NCBI GenBank assembly: GCA_030144725.1
Contig: JASKMD010000015.1
Coordinates: 6,389,810 to 6,453,809 of the forward strand
Origin: Haematococcus lacustris
Taxonomy: Eukaryota; Chlorophyta; Chlorophyceae; Chlamydomonadales; Haematococcaceae
DNA: 64,000 nt
Direction: 5' to 3'
Part shown: positions 1 through 22,638 of the stretch, piece by piece
Numbering within the stretch: position 1 is the first letter of the stretch
How the letters are laid out: each line of letters begins with the position of its first letter
The notes under the pieces: generated by a model
Told to the model about the DNA's origin: nothing
Databases searched by the model: none
Seen by the model: the letters and a program-made list of their open reading frames with translations, nothing else
Made by a program: the position numbers and the translations under genes

Positions 1-170
1 TGGCAGGGCAGCAGGGCAGGTGGCTGGGTGGCAGGGCAGCAGGGCAGGGGGCTGGGTGGCAGGGCAGCAGGGCAGCAGGGCAGGGGGCTGGGTGGCAGGG
101 CAGCAGGGCAGCAGGGCAGGGGGCTGGGCAGCACCACAGGGCACTGGGCAGGGCACGGGGCTGTCAGGCA
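1..170. repeat. GGGCAGCA/GGGCAGG minisatellite
   Basis: Tandem, slightly variable units built from GGCAGGGCAGCAGGGCAGG plus a GGGCTGGGT spacer. It runs in from the left edge, so its full length is unknown. No coding potential is credible here. The stretch from 171 to 407 holds no recognisable exon; it reads as intron or upstream sequence of the cyclase gene. Confidence 0.8.
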
Positions 171-407
171 GGCAGAGTGTAAATAAGCCATGGAGCATGT
201 CTGACCAGGCATGGTGTTCTTCAACAGGGAGGTATGGAGAGGCCCGTTCCATGGCTGTTCATCAAGGCCTGCTGCTGCTCTTCTACGCCTTCTGCTGCAT
301 GCCTGCTGTTGCTCACCAGCTTGCCCACTGCGCCCTTCACATGCTTGATGCCTACTCCTCGTTTCGGGCTGCATCACGCTCACTGTGTGGTGTGCTGCCA
401 TGCGCAG

Positions 408-11841
<11,434 letters not shown>

Positions 11842-12964
11842 GCGGGGGCCGCCTCACCCTGTGCCCCTAACTGCCTGCACGGCCCCACGGCCCTGGGCCC
11901 ACCTCCTTCAGCTGCGCCAGTGCCCTGCAGCCTTGCTTCACAGCTGCAGGCTCAAAGAAGGCCCCCATTAACCAGCCGTTCGTGCAGCCTGACCCCCTTC
12001 CCCTCCCACTTTGGGCCCTGGACCACGCATGGGCCAGCCGCATGAGTTGAGGTAGGGGGAGGGTTGGCCCTTACGAGCTAGGTGCAGGGAAGGTCCTGTG
12101 ACCCTAATCCTAAACCTAACCCTGACCCAGGTGCTGGGGAGGGTCAGCCCAGAGGGGGCTGATGCAGGGGAGAGGGATCCTGGGCTGGCTGGCTGGCTGG
12201 CTGGCTGGCTGATTGTCTCCTTGCCCCGCTCCATGACAAGTCAGCACGGGCATCACCCCCTCCCTGCCCTCTGCACAGCTTCACAGGATGGCTTCCCCCC
12301 GGCTGACCAGCCTCCATGATGGCCATTCTCACAATGGATGAGCAGGCAATGTGAGGAGGCTGTGTAGCCTGAGCCCATGATGTGGGATGATGTGGAGTGT
12401 GAGGATGATGTGGAGGTGCATGGGATGGCCTGTCATAATGGGCAACCTCCCAGATAAGAAGGCAATGTGAGGATGCTGTGTAGCTGCCTGCGTCCATGTG
12501 AATACCAGCACTGATGCGACTTACATGTGGGCACATATTGAGGAGCTCCTGTTGCCTGATTAAGCAATGTAGAGTCCTGTCCTGCTCCTGCTCCTGCTCC
12601 ATTCACTGATGGCCACCTCCCTGCCATTTCACTCTTTCACCCCTCTGTGGATTGCTTGCTGTAGGGTAGGTGGTCACACTCATGCCACACCCCTCAATTA
12701 GACGGTTGGGTTAGGTATGCTTGCAAACCCAACCCAGGGCTCTCAGGCCCACACGGGTCAGCGTCACCAGGCGCTGTGCCAAGGCCATGATGCCGCCCTG
12801 CGTCTTTAGTGGACACCAACAGGCAGGCCAGGCCTCATTGTTTTCAGATTGAAAAGTGCAAGTGCAGGACAACTTGTCCGATTGGCCTATTGGTGCAAGG
12901 ACAAAGATAGTGCCGCCCTGCTTCTTTATTGAGCGGGTGGTCTCAGGCGTGCTGAACTTGAACC

Positions 12965-14713
12965 TAAGTTTGAGCTCGTCGGTTCCATTTGAGCTTGAGC
13001 TCCATGTCTCAGGAACATTTAATTCAAACTTATGAGAACGGTGTTTGAACTTATATCAAGTCTGGTGTCATGGGTCTGGTGTGGTCCCTTTGCTGAGATT
13101 AGGCAGGGTGTACCTGAACCTGCCACAACTCATCAGCACAACCATTTTCAAGGTACTGCCTGCCTGTTAATGCCGGAGCAGACAAGGATTGTGTAGGAGT
13201 GGACAGCAAAGGATGCGAATGGTATACTGAGCACCCTGCCTGCTCATCAGGTCGCAGGCGGTGCTGGGCAAGCTCAGATGCTGCTGCCCAGTGAGCCCAG
13301 GGCCCTGTGAAGGGCAGGACAGAGGACTTGGTGGGCGGAGCTGGTGATGGGAGAGGCCCGGAGGCTTGTACTTGATGAGACTGTTGGTTCTTGCCAAGTA
13401 GGTCGTGGTGGTAAGAAGGGGAAATGGCGTGCTAGTGGTGGTGTGCTCCCCCTCTTGGGGTAATGATGGCGGCAATACTGGTGATGGTTGTGATGGATGC
13501 TGGTGTCTGGTGGTGGTTTTGATGGTGGTGAGTGTGATGAGTGTGACAGCGGTGGTAGGCATGTCAGTGGCATTGATCGTAGTGATGCCTTGCCAGTTCA
13601 TCAGTACAGCACTGCATCATGAGCCAGGGGCAAAGGGCTATAGGTGTAGGAGTAGGCTTGAGAGCGGATGCAGCAGCAGGGAAAGGTGGAGGGGGAGAGC
13701 GAGGAGGAAGATTTCTCCTCACAGCCATGTGCTGCAGAACGGAGTGGTCACTACTGCTGCCAACCGCTGCCATAGTGTTCGAGCGGTATGGTTGGTCAGC
13801 CAGGCTACAGGACTTTGTGCTATCATGCAATAAGGGAGAAAACTGCTAAGAGGCCATGGCTGCCGACCCTGTGTCGCAGGGACGAGGGCAGCGGTGGTGT
13901 GAGGGCAGGGGCAGCGGACAGGGGCATGGAATGGTTGCATGGACGGTGTTTTTCTGTTTTGCTTTTCTGTGCATTTGTGAATAGGGCAAGAGGAATGTCT
14001 AGGACCGAGCATGTGCGTTTGGCTTCAACAGGATGTGCTACACGTGAAGCCACGCGGCCTCGGCCGCGCAGGCGAGCGGCGGGGGGATGCAAGGCTTGCA
14101 TGGTAAAATGTTTAGCTTGCATGGGATTGCACGGTAGGTCTTCGTTTAAAGTGCTTTACGGAGGACGCATTCTCCATCCATGCGGGACTTCATGTTTGGC
14201 CAAAATATTCAAGGTAGTTTGCATGTAAGAAGTACTCACACGCCCCGCTGTAAGTGTGCGCCCGCTGGCCTCCACCTGGACTTGGACTAGCCTGGCCTGG
14301 CCTTCTCATGTCCCATGTCAGGCTGTGCCTCCTAGTATGCAGGTGGCGGGTACGCTTAGGACGCCCCTTGGAACTTTGAGCCTTGTCCCCGTTGTTTGTT
14401 GCCCAGCATGTGGCAGGTCTGGCAGGTGCGAGGCCTTTGGTAGGAGGTAATTTGCATGTAAGAAGTATTCACACGCCCACTCTTAGCGTGAGCCCGATGA
14501 ACTCAACCATGTTCAGTATGCGCTAGAGCTTTTAGTGCTAGGCCAAGTGCCAGACCTCTCCCTGTGCAACCCCCCTGGTGCAACCTTAGATGGTGAAAGG
14601 TTTAGAAGTTCTAACTGTGCAAATAGCCTAGCTGTACAAACTCTCTACCTTACAGCCATCCGCTTTACTGCTTGCATGGTGACGGCCAAGCTATGCAGTT
14701 GCGCACACACTTG
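12965..14713. other. Spacer between duplication copies, no gene recognised
   Basis: No open frame resembles a known protein and no exon pattern is convincing. A short direct repeat is present near 14222-14247 and 14453-14478 (TTGCATGTAAGAAGTA then TTCACACGCCC or CTCACACGCCC). Otherwise I see nothing here. Confidence 0.5.
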
Positions 14714-15107
14714 ACCTCAGTGCCCACTGCCCACCCTGCCTGACCCTGGCTCAATCCGCTCGCTGCATGGTGCTTGGCATAGCAGCACTTGCCCACCTTC
14801 CGCCCTCGTGCCCGCCGTGACTGTCTGTTTTTCAGTTTGATATGTGACAGTCCATCACATTTATATAGTAAAGTCCAGGACCAGACCAGGACCAGACCTG
14901 TCCACCATGCAGGCCACCATCGTCCACCACCACACCACCCTCTTCCCCAAACTCTGTTTGTGAACCCACGCCCCCTGCCCCTGCCCCCTGCCACGTCGTA
15001 CCCGCATCCCCTGTCACGTCCCCTAGTGTTTCCCCTAGTGTTCCCCCTAGTGTTTCCCCTAGTGTTTCCCCTAGTGTCTCCCCTGTCTTTCATGGACCTC
15101 CATGCAG

Positions 15108-15501
15108 GCTCCATCCACCTGAGCCAGGCGGCGTACACCTGCCTGCAGCAGCAGCAGCGCACGCACCTCCACGCGCTGCGCTGCCAGCCAGAGCTGCAGG
15201 CAGTGGCCCTGGCCCTGGAGCTGGAGCAGGGCAGCCTGCAGGAGGGCTGGGAGCCCACAGGCGGCCTGGAGGTGAAGGGCAAGGTATGTGGGGCAGGGGG
15301 TGAGGGGGTGTGGGAAGGGGTGAGGGGGAGGGTGAGGTGAGGGTACATGGGAACACGGCAGGGCACATGGAGGGCAGGCTGTTGCATGGCAGCTTGGGGG
15401 GGCTGTGTCTCCACTGCCACCACCGATGCTGCCACTGCCACTGCCACTGTCACTGTTGGTGTAGCCGCAAGTGCTGCTGCTGCTGCTGCTGCTGCCGCTG
15501 C

Positions 15502-15532
<31 letters not shown>

Positions 15533-15679
15533 GCTTCTGCTGCAGTAACCAGCCTGCCATACCCGCTGGCGGTGTAAGCGTGAGTGCTGCTGCTGCAGCA
15601 ACCTGCTCGCCTCCTCCTCTGGGTGCAGGGCCTGATGCAGACCTGGCGCTGGAGGCCACCCAGCCCCGCTGCGCAATGA
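15108..15679 (+). pseudogene. Duplicated last two cyclase exons
   Basis: Exons at 15108-15283 and 15629-15679 reproduce the penultimate (176 bp) and final (51 bp) coding exons of the cyclase, with splice sites and the TGA retained. No catalytic exons precede them, so they cannot make a cyclase alone. They could in principle serve as alternative 3' exons by long-range splicing from upstream. Confidence 0.85.
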
Positions 15680-16026
15680 GCGGGGGCCGCCTCACCCTGT
15701 GCCCCTAACTGCCTGCACGGCCCCACGGCCCTGGGCCCACCTCCTTCAGCTGCGCCAGTGCCCTGCAGCCTTGCTTCACAGCTGCAGGCTCAAAGAAGGC
15801 CCCAATCAACCTGTTCGTGCAGCCTGACCCCCCCACCCCCTCCCTTGGGACCCTGGACCACGCATGGTCCAGCCGCATGAGTTGAGGTAGGGGGAGGGTT
15901 GGCCCTTACGAGCTAGGTGCAGGGAAGGTCCCGTGACCCTAACCCTAACCCTAACCCTGACCTAGGTGCTGGGGAGGTGCCCGGGAGGGTCAGCCCAGAG
16001 GGGGCGTATGCAGGGGAGAGGGATCT

Positions 16027-16212
<186 letters not shown>

Positions 16213-16636
16213 CTTTGCCCCGATCCATGATGATTCAGCACACGAACCAGCCCCTCCCTGCCCTCTGCACAGCTTCACAGGATGGCCTTCCCCTTGCTGA
16301 CCAGCCTCCATGATGGCCATGCTCACAATGGATGAGCAGGCAATGTGAGGAGGCTGCGTAGCCTGTGCCCATGATGTGGAGTGATGTGGAGTGATGTGGA
16401 GTGATGTAGAGTTTGAGGATGATGTGGAGGTGCATGGGATGGCCTGTCATAATGGGCAACCTCCCAGATAAGAAGGCAATGCGAGGATGCTGTGTAGTTG
16501 CCTGCGTCCATGTGAACACCAGCACTGCCGCGACTAACATGTGGGCACATATTGAGAAACTCCTGTTGCCTGATTAAGCAATGTAGAGTCATGTCCTGCT
16601 CCTGCTCCTGCTCCTGCTCCATTCACTGATGGCCAC

Positions 16637-16805
16637 TGTTGCGTTAGCGGCTATAGTGTTCTGAGGTATCCATCGTAGATCAGGGCGTAGTCCATCTACC
16701 TGGGAATCGGACCCAGCCTCAGAACACCTCACCACTAACACTCTCTCACATGGGAGTAGAGATCTCAGATCCGCATGCTACTTTACTCAGCATGGTCACG
16801 TAACA
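16637..16805 (-). repeat. 3' LTR of the chromovirus
   Basis: 169 bp, starting TGTTGCGTTAGC and ending CACGTAACA on the plus strand. I see no differences from the other LTR. It contains an 11-bp inverted pair, GTGTTCTGAGG and CCTCAGAACAC, and on the minus strand a Pol III B-box-like GGTCCGATTCC. Confidence 0.95.
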
Positions 16806-16818
16806 TTCCCCCCCACCT
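16806..16818 (-). other. Polypurine tract
   Basis: Minus-strand AGGTGGGGGGGAA directly abuts the 3' LTR, as expected of the plus-strand DNA primer of reverse transcription. Confidence 0.85.
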
Positions 16819-16932
16819 GGCTCAGCTGCACTCAGCTGACCACCGTGGTGTTGCCCCGCTCAGGCACATTGTGCCGTCACTCGCGCCCACACTAGCGCTA
16901 GGTGTCTGAGTTCCTTTCATGGCCTCCTCACA

Positions 16933-19900
16933 TCAGCCCACCGCCTCAGCCTCCGCCGTACCAGCCTCCAAACCGAGCTTCTGTAGGTAGGCAGTCAACA
17001 TCTCCTGGCACCCCACCAGCTGTGACCTGGACTCCCACGTGTTGTGCTCGTCCCCATGGCCCTGCCACTTGACCAGGAACTCCAACTGCCTCTTCTTGGG
17101 CTTGTCACCCCGCTTGCCTTGGCTCTTGGCCAGCCGGTGATCCACCACCTTCTCCACCTTGTACTCTGGCTCTCCATCTAGCCATTGCAGTGGGGGTGGG
17201 CCTGCGTGCCCAGGCACCTGGTCAGAGGCATCGTAGGTCCTGTAAGGCTTCACAAGGGACACATGAAACACGTTATGGATCCGAGACCACTCCTCAGGCA
17301 GGTCCAGCTTCACTGCTGCTCTGCCCACCATGTACTCAACTCGGAAGGGACCGACATAGCGTGGCTTCAGCTTCCTGGCACCAGGCTGGCCCACTCTGCC
17401 CCGCATGTTTTGTGTGCTCAACAACACCATGTCGCCAGGTTCAAACACCGCGTCACGCCGCTTAGTATCCTGATAGGCCTTCATGCGCTTCTGCGCTCGG
17501 GCTAGGCATTGCCTGGCCTGCTCCACCGCCTGCCTCGCATTGGCCACGAACTCGTGCGCCTGCGGCACTCTCTGGGGCAGGTCCAGCAGCTCAGCCACTC
17601 GCGGATGGTAGCCGTAGTTTAGGTAGAATGGCGTGCAACGGGTGGACTCCTGCTTGGCATTGTTGATGGCGAACTCGACGAGGGGTAAGTGTTCCGCCCA
17701 GTCCTTCTGGTCGGGCCTGATGTAATGCCTTAGCATCTCCTCTATCACCCGGTTCATGCGTTCCGTTTGACCATCGGTCTGGGGGTGGTAAGCACTCGAC
17801 AGGTCCAGGTCCACATGGAGCAGCGCCGCAAGCTCAACAAAGAACCTGTTGTTGTTCAGGTTAGGTCCCCTGTCGCTCACAATGCTGTCTGGCCAGCCAT
17901 GTAGGCGAAACACATTGTCGACAAAGAGCTTGGCATATTGTACCGCTGTCATGCGCTCCCAGGCCAAGTGCACCATCTTGGTCAGCCGGTCCACAATCAC
18001 CAAGATTGAATCATGCTTGGCTGGTCCACTTGCAGGGAGCTTCACAATGAGGTCAAGCGACACGGAGCCCCAAGGCCTCAAGGGGATAGGCAGCGGCTGT
18101 AGCTTGCCGGCGGGCTTCTGGGCGCTAGCCTTGTTTAGTTGGCACGAGTGGCAGGTGCGCACGTAGTGCTTGACAGCCTCTGACACACCGTGCCAGTCAA
18201 AATAGCGTGTTACTTGCTCAAGGGTCTTTGTCATGCCCAAGTGACCCGCAGACTTGGCATCGTGCATGGTATGTATCACTCTCCTCCTCAGCTTCTCATC
18301 ATGAGGCACCACCACCTGGCCACGCTCTGTTAGCCACAGCCCCTCCAGCCGGTGTAGCTTTGAGGTAAAGGCAGCCTCGTCAAACCGCTTGTCCGCCCCG
18401 TAGGCCTGCTTGACTGCTTGCAGCAGCGTTGTGGGGTCTGACCTGTCACTGGCCTCTTGTTGCTCTGTGTCCTGCCGCAGGGTTTCCCCCCCACCTGGCT
18501 GCAGCCCTCTAGGCGTGCCGGCAGCCATGTCAGCAGGCGGGGTCAGCTTGCCAGCCTCATAGGCCCTCTCCCTGGCCACAGCCTGCTCTCTCTCAGCCAC
18601 CTTGCGGAGCTCAGCTGCTGTGCGGCGGGTGGTGGCAGCCAGCACTGCACCGTCATGTCCAGGCACCAGCAGTAGCACCGGGCAGCTCTCTGTGGCAGGC
18701 ATGTTTAGCGCCGGGTTGCGGCTGATGGGATCAGCCACATTGTCCGCACCAGGATGGTATCTGATTTCATACTTGTAACGGGACAGCTCCTCCATCCACC
18801 GCGTCTGCCGCCTTGACAGGTTTGCTTGCGTTTGAAGGTAGATTAGGGGGTTGTGATCAGTTTGTATTGTAACATCCACAGCTCCATCCAGGTAGCACCT
18901 CCATTCCCTCACAGCCCTGACGATGGCTAGCAGCTCCTGGTCTCCTGTAGAGTACCTTGTTTCAGGTGGTGACAGCTTTTTGCTGGTGTAAGCTATGGGT
19001 CTGCCTTCTTGCAGCAGCACTGCTCCAGTGCCCACCAGCGACGCGTCAGTGCACACCACAAAGGGCTTTGTGAAGTCAGGCAGTGCCAACACAGGAGCAG
19101 AGCACAGGGCGTCTTTCAGGCCATTAAATGCTTTCAAATGTGCCCCCCCGAACTTTTGCCAGTCGAACTGTGCCGCAGCCGTCTTGCTGGTCAGGTCGGT
19201 CAGCGGCGCAGCGATAGCGCTGAAGTTGGGAATGAAGCGCCGAAAATAGTTCGCCAACCCCAAAAAGGCCTGCAGATCCTTCAGGTTGCGCGGAACGTGC
19301 CACTCCCGGACCACTTTCACTTTTGCTGGGTCGACAGCAATGCCATGTTCGCCCACAATATGGCCGAGGAACGCCAGCTCTGTTTTGTTGAACTCGCATT
19401 TGGAGCGTTTGGCGTAGAGCTTGTGTTGTCTCATGAGCTCCAGCACCTCTTTCAGATGTCGCACATGCTCCTCAGCAGTATTGCTCATGACCAGGATGTC
19501 ATCAATGTAAACCAGCACAGACTTGTTGATCAGAGGTCGAAACACGTTGTTCATGACTCGTTGGAAGGTAGCAGGAGCGTTTGTAAGCCCGAAGCACAGC
19601 ACTTTAAACTGGAACTGCCCCATGGGCGTCAGGAATGCTGTCTTGGGCCGGTCCGCCTCTGTGATCCTGATTTGATGGTACCCGGATTGGAGATCAAGGG
19701 AGCTAAACACTTTCTTGCCAGCCAACTTGTCAAAGAGGTCATCAATCCTCGGCAGGGGATATCTGTCTTTCACCGTCAGTTTGTTTAGTGCTCTGTAGTC
19801 AATGCACATCCTCAACGACCCGTCCTTCTTCTCCACAAACAGCACAGGGGCTCCATAGGGGCTACCGCTGGGCTCTATCAGCCCCCTGGCTTGCAGCTCT

Positions 19901-20877
19901 GACACCTGTCTCTTGACCTCAGCCTCCTCCCTGGGGCTCAGCTTGTAAGGCCGCTTGTATGGTGGCGGAGCATCAGACTCCATCCTGATGGTGTGCCCTA
20001 CACCCCTGTCTGGGGGCAGACCTGGCGGCATGTCCTGGAACACATCAGAGTACTCATCTAGCACAGCCTGCAGCTCTGCATCTGTGACCAGCTCAGGTCT
20101 ATCCTTTCCACTGCTCTCCTTGCAGCCTGCCACTGCAGCAGCCAGGCTCCCCTTGTGCCAGCCCTCTGTGTCACTTTCACTGCCAGGCTGCACCAATAGC
20201 AGCAAGCTGCGGCATCCCTTGCGAAGCAGCCTCGCCGTCTGTCCCACGCTGAGCGGTTCCGCTGGCTCGACTAGCCCTCCTGAGGCTACGGCAGCCTGAG
20301 CTACGGCTTCAAAAGATGGCAGGTGTTTCGAGCGAAGTGCCAGCAGGTTCACCGGTTTGCCCTCAGGCGACAATAACGTGCACACCCCGTGCTTCGGTTT
20401 CATCACCACGTCGTTGGCGAACAGCCAGTCCGATCCCAGGATTAAGTCGACACCCTCAATTACTCTGGGCATGACTCTGGCCATTACGATGGTCTTGCTC
20501 TTCTGAATCTCCAGCAGGCCTGTCCTCTTCTCATTCAGCACCACACGCTCATTGTTGGCAGTCAATACTGGTGTTGGCCTCATGGCTTCCTTTTCCAACG
20601 TAGCATCAGATGGGTCTATCTTGTGCTTTTGCAGCCACTGGTCACTGATGATGCTGAAGGTAGCGCCAGTGTCCATCATAATCCGGCATGGCCTGCCTCC
20701 AAAGCGGCCCACATACATGAAGGGTAGCTGTAGCGTTTCAGCCTTGTCACTGAGAGTCCCCGTCGGTGCGGTAGCCAAGATGAGCTTCTTACATGTTGAC
20801 CTCTCATCAAACACAGGTATAGGCTCATACAAAGGCGGTCCTGGCAGGTCTGCACCTCGTTCCCACCAGGCAAAGCC
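16933..20877 (-). CDS. pol: Pol: protease, reverse transcriptase, RNase H, integrase, chromodomain
   Basis: Open from just after the gag UAG (20878-20880) to a TGA at 16933. There is no ATG at its head; the first start-like codon is TTG at 20832, so expression probably depends on gag. Numbering from 20832: protease DTGA near residue 54; reverse transcriptase with YIDDIL near 442; RNase H with CTDASLVG and TDHNPLIY; integrase with a HHCC finger (HTMHDAKSAGHLG and CHSCQLNK) and the catalytic triad in SLDLIV, VSDRGPN and ERMNRVIEE; a GPF/Y-like segment (RYVGPFRVEYMV); and a C-terminal chromodomain from about 1222 (YKVEKVVDHR, FLVKWQGHG, NTWE). All key residues are present and no frameshift is seen. 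The chromodomain normally directs integration to marked chromatin. Confidence 0.97.
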   Translation of the reverse strand, partial: GFAWWERGADLPGPPLYEPIPVFDERSTCKKLILATAPTGTLSDKAETLQLPFMYVGRFGGRPCRIMMDTGATFSIISDQWLQKHKIDPSDATLEKEAMRPTPVLTANNERVVLNEKRTGLLEIQKSKTIVMARVMPRVIEGVDLILGSDWLFANDVVMKPKHGVCTLLSPEGKPVNLLALRSKHLPSFEAVAQAAVASGGLVEPAEPLSVGQTARLLRKGCRSLLLLVQPGSESDTEGWHKGSLAAAVAGCKESSGKDRPELVTDAELQAVLDEYSDVFQDMPPGLPPDRGVGHTIRMESDAPPPYKRPYKLSPREEAEVKRQVSELQARGLIEPSGSPYGAPVLFVEKKDGSLRMCIDYRALNKLTVKDRYPLPRIDDLFDKLAGKKVFSSLDLQSGYHQIRITEADRPKTAFLTPMGQFQFKVLCFGLTNAPATFQRVMNNVFRPLINKSVLVYIDDILVMSNTAEEHVRHLKEVLELMRQHKLYAKRSKCEFNKTELAFLGHIVGEHGIAVDPAKVKVVREWHVPRNLKDLQAFLGLANYFRRFIPNFSAIAAPLTDLTSKTAAAQFDWQKFGGAHLKAFNGLKDALCSAPVLALPDFTKPFVVCTDASLVGTGAVLLQEGRPIAYTSKKLSPPETRYSTGDQELLAIVRAVREWRCYLDGAVDVTIQTDHNPLIYLQTQANLSRRQTRWMEELSRYKYEIRYHPGADNVADPISRNPALNMPATESCPVLLLVPGHDGAVLAATTRRTAAELRKVAEREQAVARERAYEAGKLTPPADMAAGTPRGLQPGGGETLRQDTEQQEASDRSDPTTLLQAVKQAYGADKRFDEAAFTSKLHRLEGLWLTERGQVVVPHDEKLRRRVIHTMHDAKSAGHLGMTKTLEQVTRYFDWHGVSEAVKHYVRTCHSCQLNKASAQKPAGKLQPLPIPLRPWGSVSLDLIVKLPASGPAKHDSILVIVDRLTKMVHLAWERMTAVQYAKLFVDNVFRLHGWPDSIVSDRGPNLNNNRFFVELAALLHVDLDLSSAYHPQTDGQTERMNRVIEEMLRHYIRPDQKDWAEHLPLVEFAINNAKQESTRCTPFYLNYGYHPRVAELLDLPQRVPQAHEFVANARQAVEQARQCLARAQKRMKAYQDTKRRDAVFEPGDMVLLSTQNMRGRVGQPGARKLKPRYVGPFRVEYMVGRAAVKLDLPEEWSRIHNVFHVSLVKPYRTYDASDQVPGHAGPPPLQWLDGEPEYKVEKVVDHRLAKSQGKRGDKPKKRQLEFLVKWQGHGDEHNTWESRSQLVGCQEMLTAYLQKLGLEAGTAEAEAVG

Positions 20878-22203
20878 CTATTGATCATCATTGTGAGCCC
20901 CACGGCTACCACGGTGCTGTTGCTTGTTGGCACAGTCTTTGGCGTAGTGTCCTCGCCCTCCACACTCGTAGCACACGTCACTGGGCTGGTTGGGCCCCTT
21001 GTGTCTCTTACGGTCACGGTCACGGTCACGGTCGTCTGCGAACGACACATGGCGTGCGTCCCGGCTTGGACTGCGGCCTCTGTTGTGCCCGCGACCCTCA
21101 TCACGACGCCGCAGGTCCGCTGGCTGGAACCGGTCCAGTCGCTCATTCAAACGACCCTGCAAGGTACGCCCACCATCAGCAGAACGGCTTCGTGAGCGCC
21201 CATTGCTCCTTCCACTGAAGCTGCGCCCTCGCCCCGCAAACACGGCCACTCCGGGCCCTCCATCAAACCCATCGTCGTCAGGCAGGGATGAAGCCAATGG
21301 TGCAGTGACAGCACGCACAGAAGTTTTGGCAGCTCGCGCAGCAACATCACGCCCACGTGCAAAAGCAAGCAGCGCATCCAGCGACTCCCATCGCTTCCCA
21401 TCGGGCATAGTCGCACACTCTCGCTTCAGCTCAGGTTTCAGGCCAGCGATGAAGTACATACACAGGAGGTCCTGGGGCAAACGATGCAAGCGCATGGACA
21501 TCAGCGAAAACTGCAGACAGTAACTCATCAACTCCGCTCCCTTCTGGTGATACTCCCGATCCACCAGCTTCTGCATCAGATCCGCCTCATTATTCTGATT
21601 GGTGCACCCAGTGGCCCTCCTAAGCCACGCTTCTAGCTCCGCATCAGTAAGATCTTTGCCTTGCTGCCTGTAGCTGCTCACCAGCTGTACCACGGCGGCC
21701 TTCAGGTCTCCGCTCAGCGCCTGCAGCACTCCCGCCACCAGTGGCTGCTGCGTTGCACGGCACCATTGACCCACAAGCCAGAAATAAGACTCAAAGTCCC
21801 TATTCCGCAGCACATCATCAATCTTCCAAGCCTCAGGCAGGCTCACGTTCGTTCTGACCACATGCTGTGCCGCTGGTGCTCCTGGCAGCGACCGACCACT
21901 TGCCTCTCCCAGGCCAGCTCCGCCAAGGTTTGCAAGCGCTCCATGCTGGCTTGCACCACCCCCGGCCGCGCTTCCAGAATGTGCCTCTCGGCGCTCACCC
22001 TCCTCGCGCCCATTGCTCCCTGGGCCGCCACTACGCTTCTCACGATCGCGGGAATCTCGCAACTCCCGCTCCTTTGCGGCCAACTGCGCTTGCAAGGCCT
22101 CCACAGTCCTCTGCAAATCTTCCGGGCTTCTACCCACTTCCATTGCCGCTCTCGCAGAATCAACCTCCGCCGACGGGTTCATCGTTAACTCTGTACCGCA
22201 CAC
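20878..22203 (-). CDS. gag: Gag nucleocapsid polyprotein, ends in UAG
   Basis: 441 residues from an ATG at 22203. An N-terminal coiled-coil-like segment (LQAQLAAKERELRDSRDREK) is followed by a capsid-like helical region, a basic Arg/Ser-rich stretch, and one CCHC zinc knuckle (CYECGGRGHYAKDC, about residues 411-424). It should form the particle shell and bind element RNA. The stop is UAG in the context CAA UAG GGC, and the frame stays open into pol. A leader of about 266 nt (22204-22469) separates it from the 5' LTR. Confidence 0.93.
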   Translation of the reverse strand: MCGTELTMNPSAEVDSARAAMEVGRSPEDLQRTVEALQAQLAAKERELRDSRDREKRSGGPGSNGREEGERREAHSGSAAGGGASQHGALANLGGAGLGEASGRSLPGAPAAQHVVRTNVSLPEAWKIDDVLRNRDFESYFWLVGQWCRATQQPLVAGVLQALSGDLKAAVVQLVSSYRQQGKDLTDAELEAWLRRATGCTNQNNEADLMQKLVDREYHQKGAELMSYCLQFSLMSMRLHRLPQDLLCMYFIAGLKPELKRECATMPDGKRWESLDALLAFARGRDVAARAAKTSVRAVTAPLASSLPDDDGFDGGPGVAVFAGRGRSFSGRSNGRSRSRSADGGRTLQGRLNERLDRFQPADLRRRDEGRGHNRGRSPSRDARHVSFADDRDRDRDRKRHKGPNQPSDVCYECGGRGHYAKDCANKQQHRGSRGAHNDDQ

Positions 22204-22451
22204 GGGTACCCAGGCTCACTGGCCCTTGCTCACAGCCACACACAGCCGACGCTTCTCAGCGCTTTACCCGCGAGCTTAGCACACAACTCCTCCGCTTCCT
22301 TCCACAGTCGGCGCACTACACCCAGCTCCAACCGTTGCTCAGGCGAGTGCGGAAACTCCACTGCGCTTCCACAAGCCAACCAGTACCCACGGACGTCCTC
22401 TGTCGCTAAGCTCGGGCAAAACCGCGCTAAACTGACCCAGTCGGGCTCGGA

Positions 22452-22469
22452 GGCACCGGCCGGAACCAC
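22452..22469 (-). other. Putative primer-binding site
   Basis: One base after the 5' LTR the minus strand reads TGGTTCCGGCCGGTGCC. This is complementary to a tRNA 3' end of the form GGCCGGAACCA, so it has the required CCA pairing. The tRNA is not the initiator Met usual for plant elements, and I cannot name it. Confidence 0.6.
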
Positions 22470-22638
22470 TGTTGCGTTAGCGGCTATAGTGTTCTGAGGT
22501 ATCCATCGTAGATCAGGGCGTAGTCCATCTACCTGGGAATCGGACCCAGCCTCAGAACACCTCACCACTAACACTCTCTCACATGGGAGTAGAGATCTCA
22601 GATCCGCATGCTACTTTACTCAGCATGGTCACGTAACA
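22470..22638 (-). repeat. 5' LTR of the chromovirus
   Basis: 169 bp, read as identical to the copy at 16637-16805. It should contain the element promoter. No clear TATA box is visible. Confidence 0.95.

Larger units (their letters stand above)
16637..22638 (-). mobile_element. Complete Ty3/gypsy chromovirus LTR retrotransposon
   Basis: A 6002-bp element in minus orientation. It has 169-bp LTRs that look identical, beginning TG and ending CA, and a 5-bp target duplication GCCAC at 16632-16636 and 22639-22643. A primer-binding-like site follows the 5' LTR, a G-rich polypurine tract precedes the 3' LTR, and gag and pol share one frame. Domain order is capsid region, zinc knuckle, protease, reverse transcriptase, RNase H, integrase and chromodomain, as in chromoviruses. 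Matching LTRs and long open frames imply a recent, possibly active insertion. The empty target is preserved in duplication copy A. Confidence 0.97.

Noticed and set aside
18995..21195. Plus-strand open frames over the retrotransposon
   Set aside because: Shadows of gag and pol on the opposite strand, with no recognisable domains.
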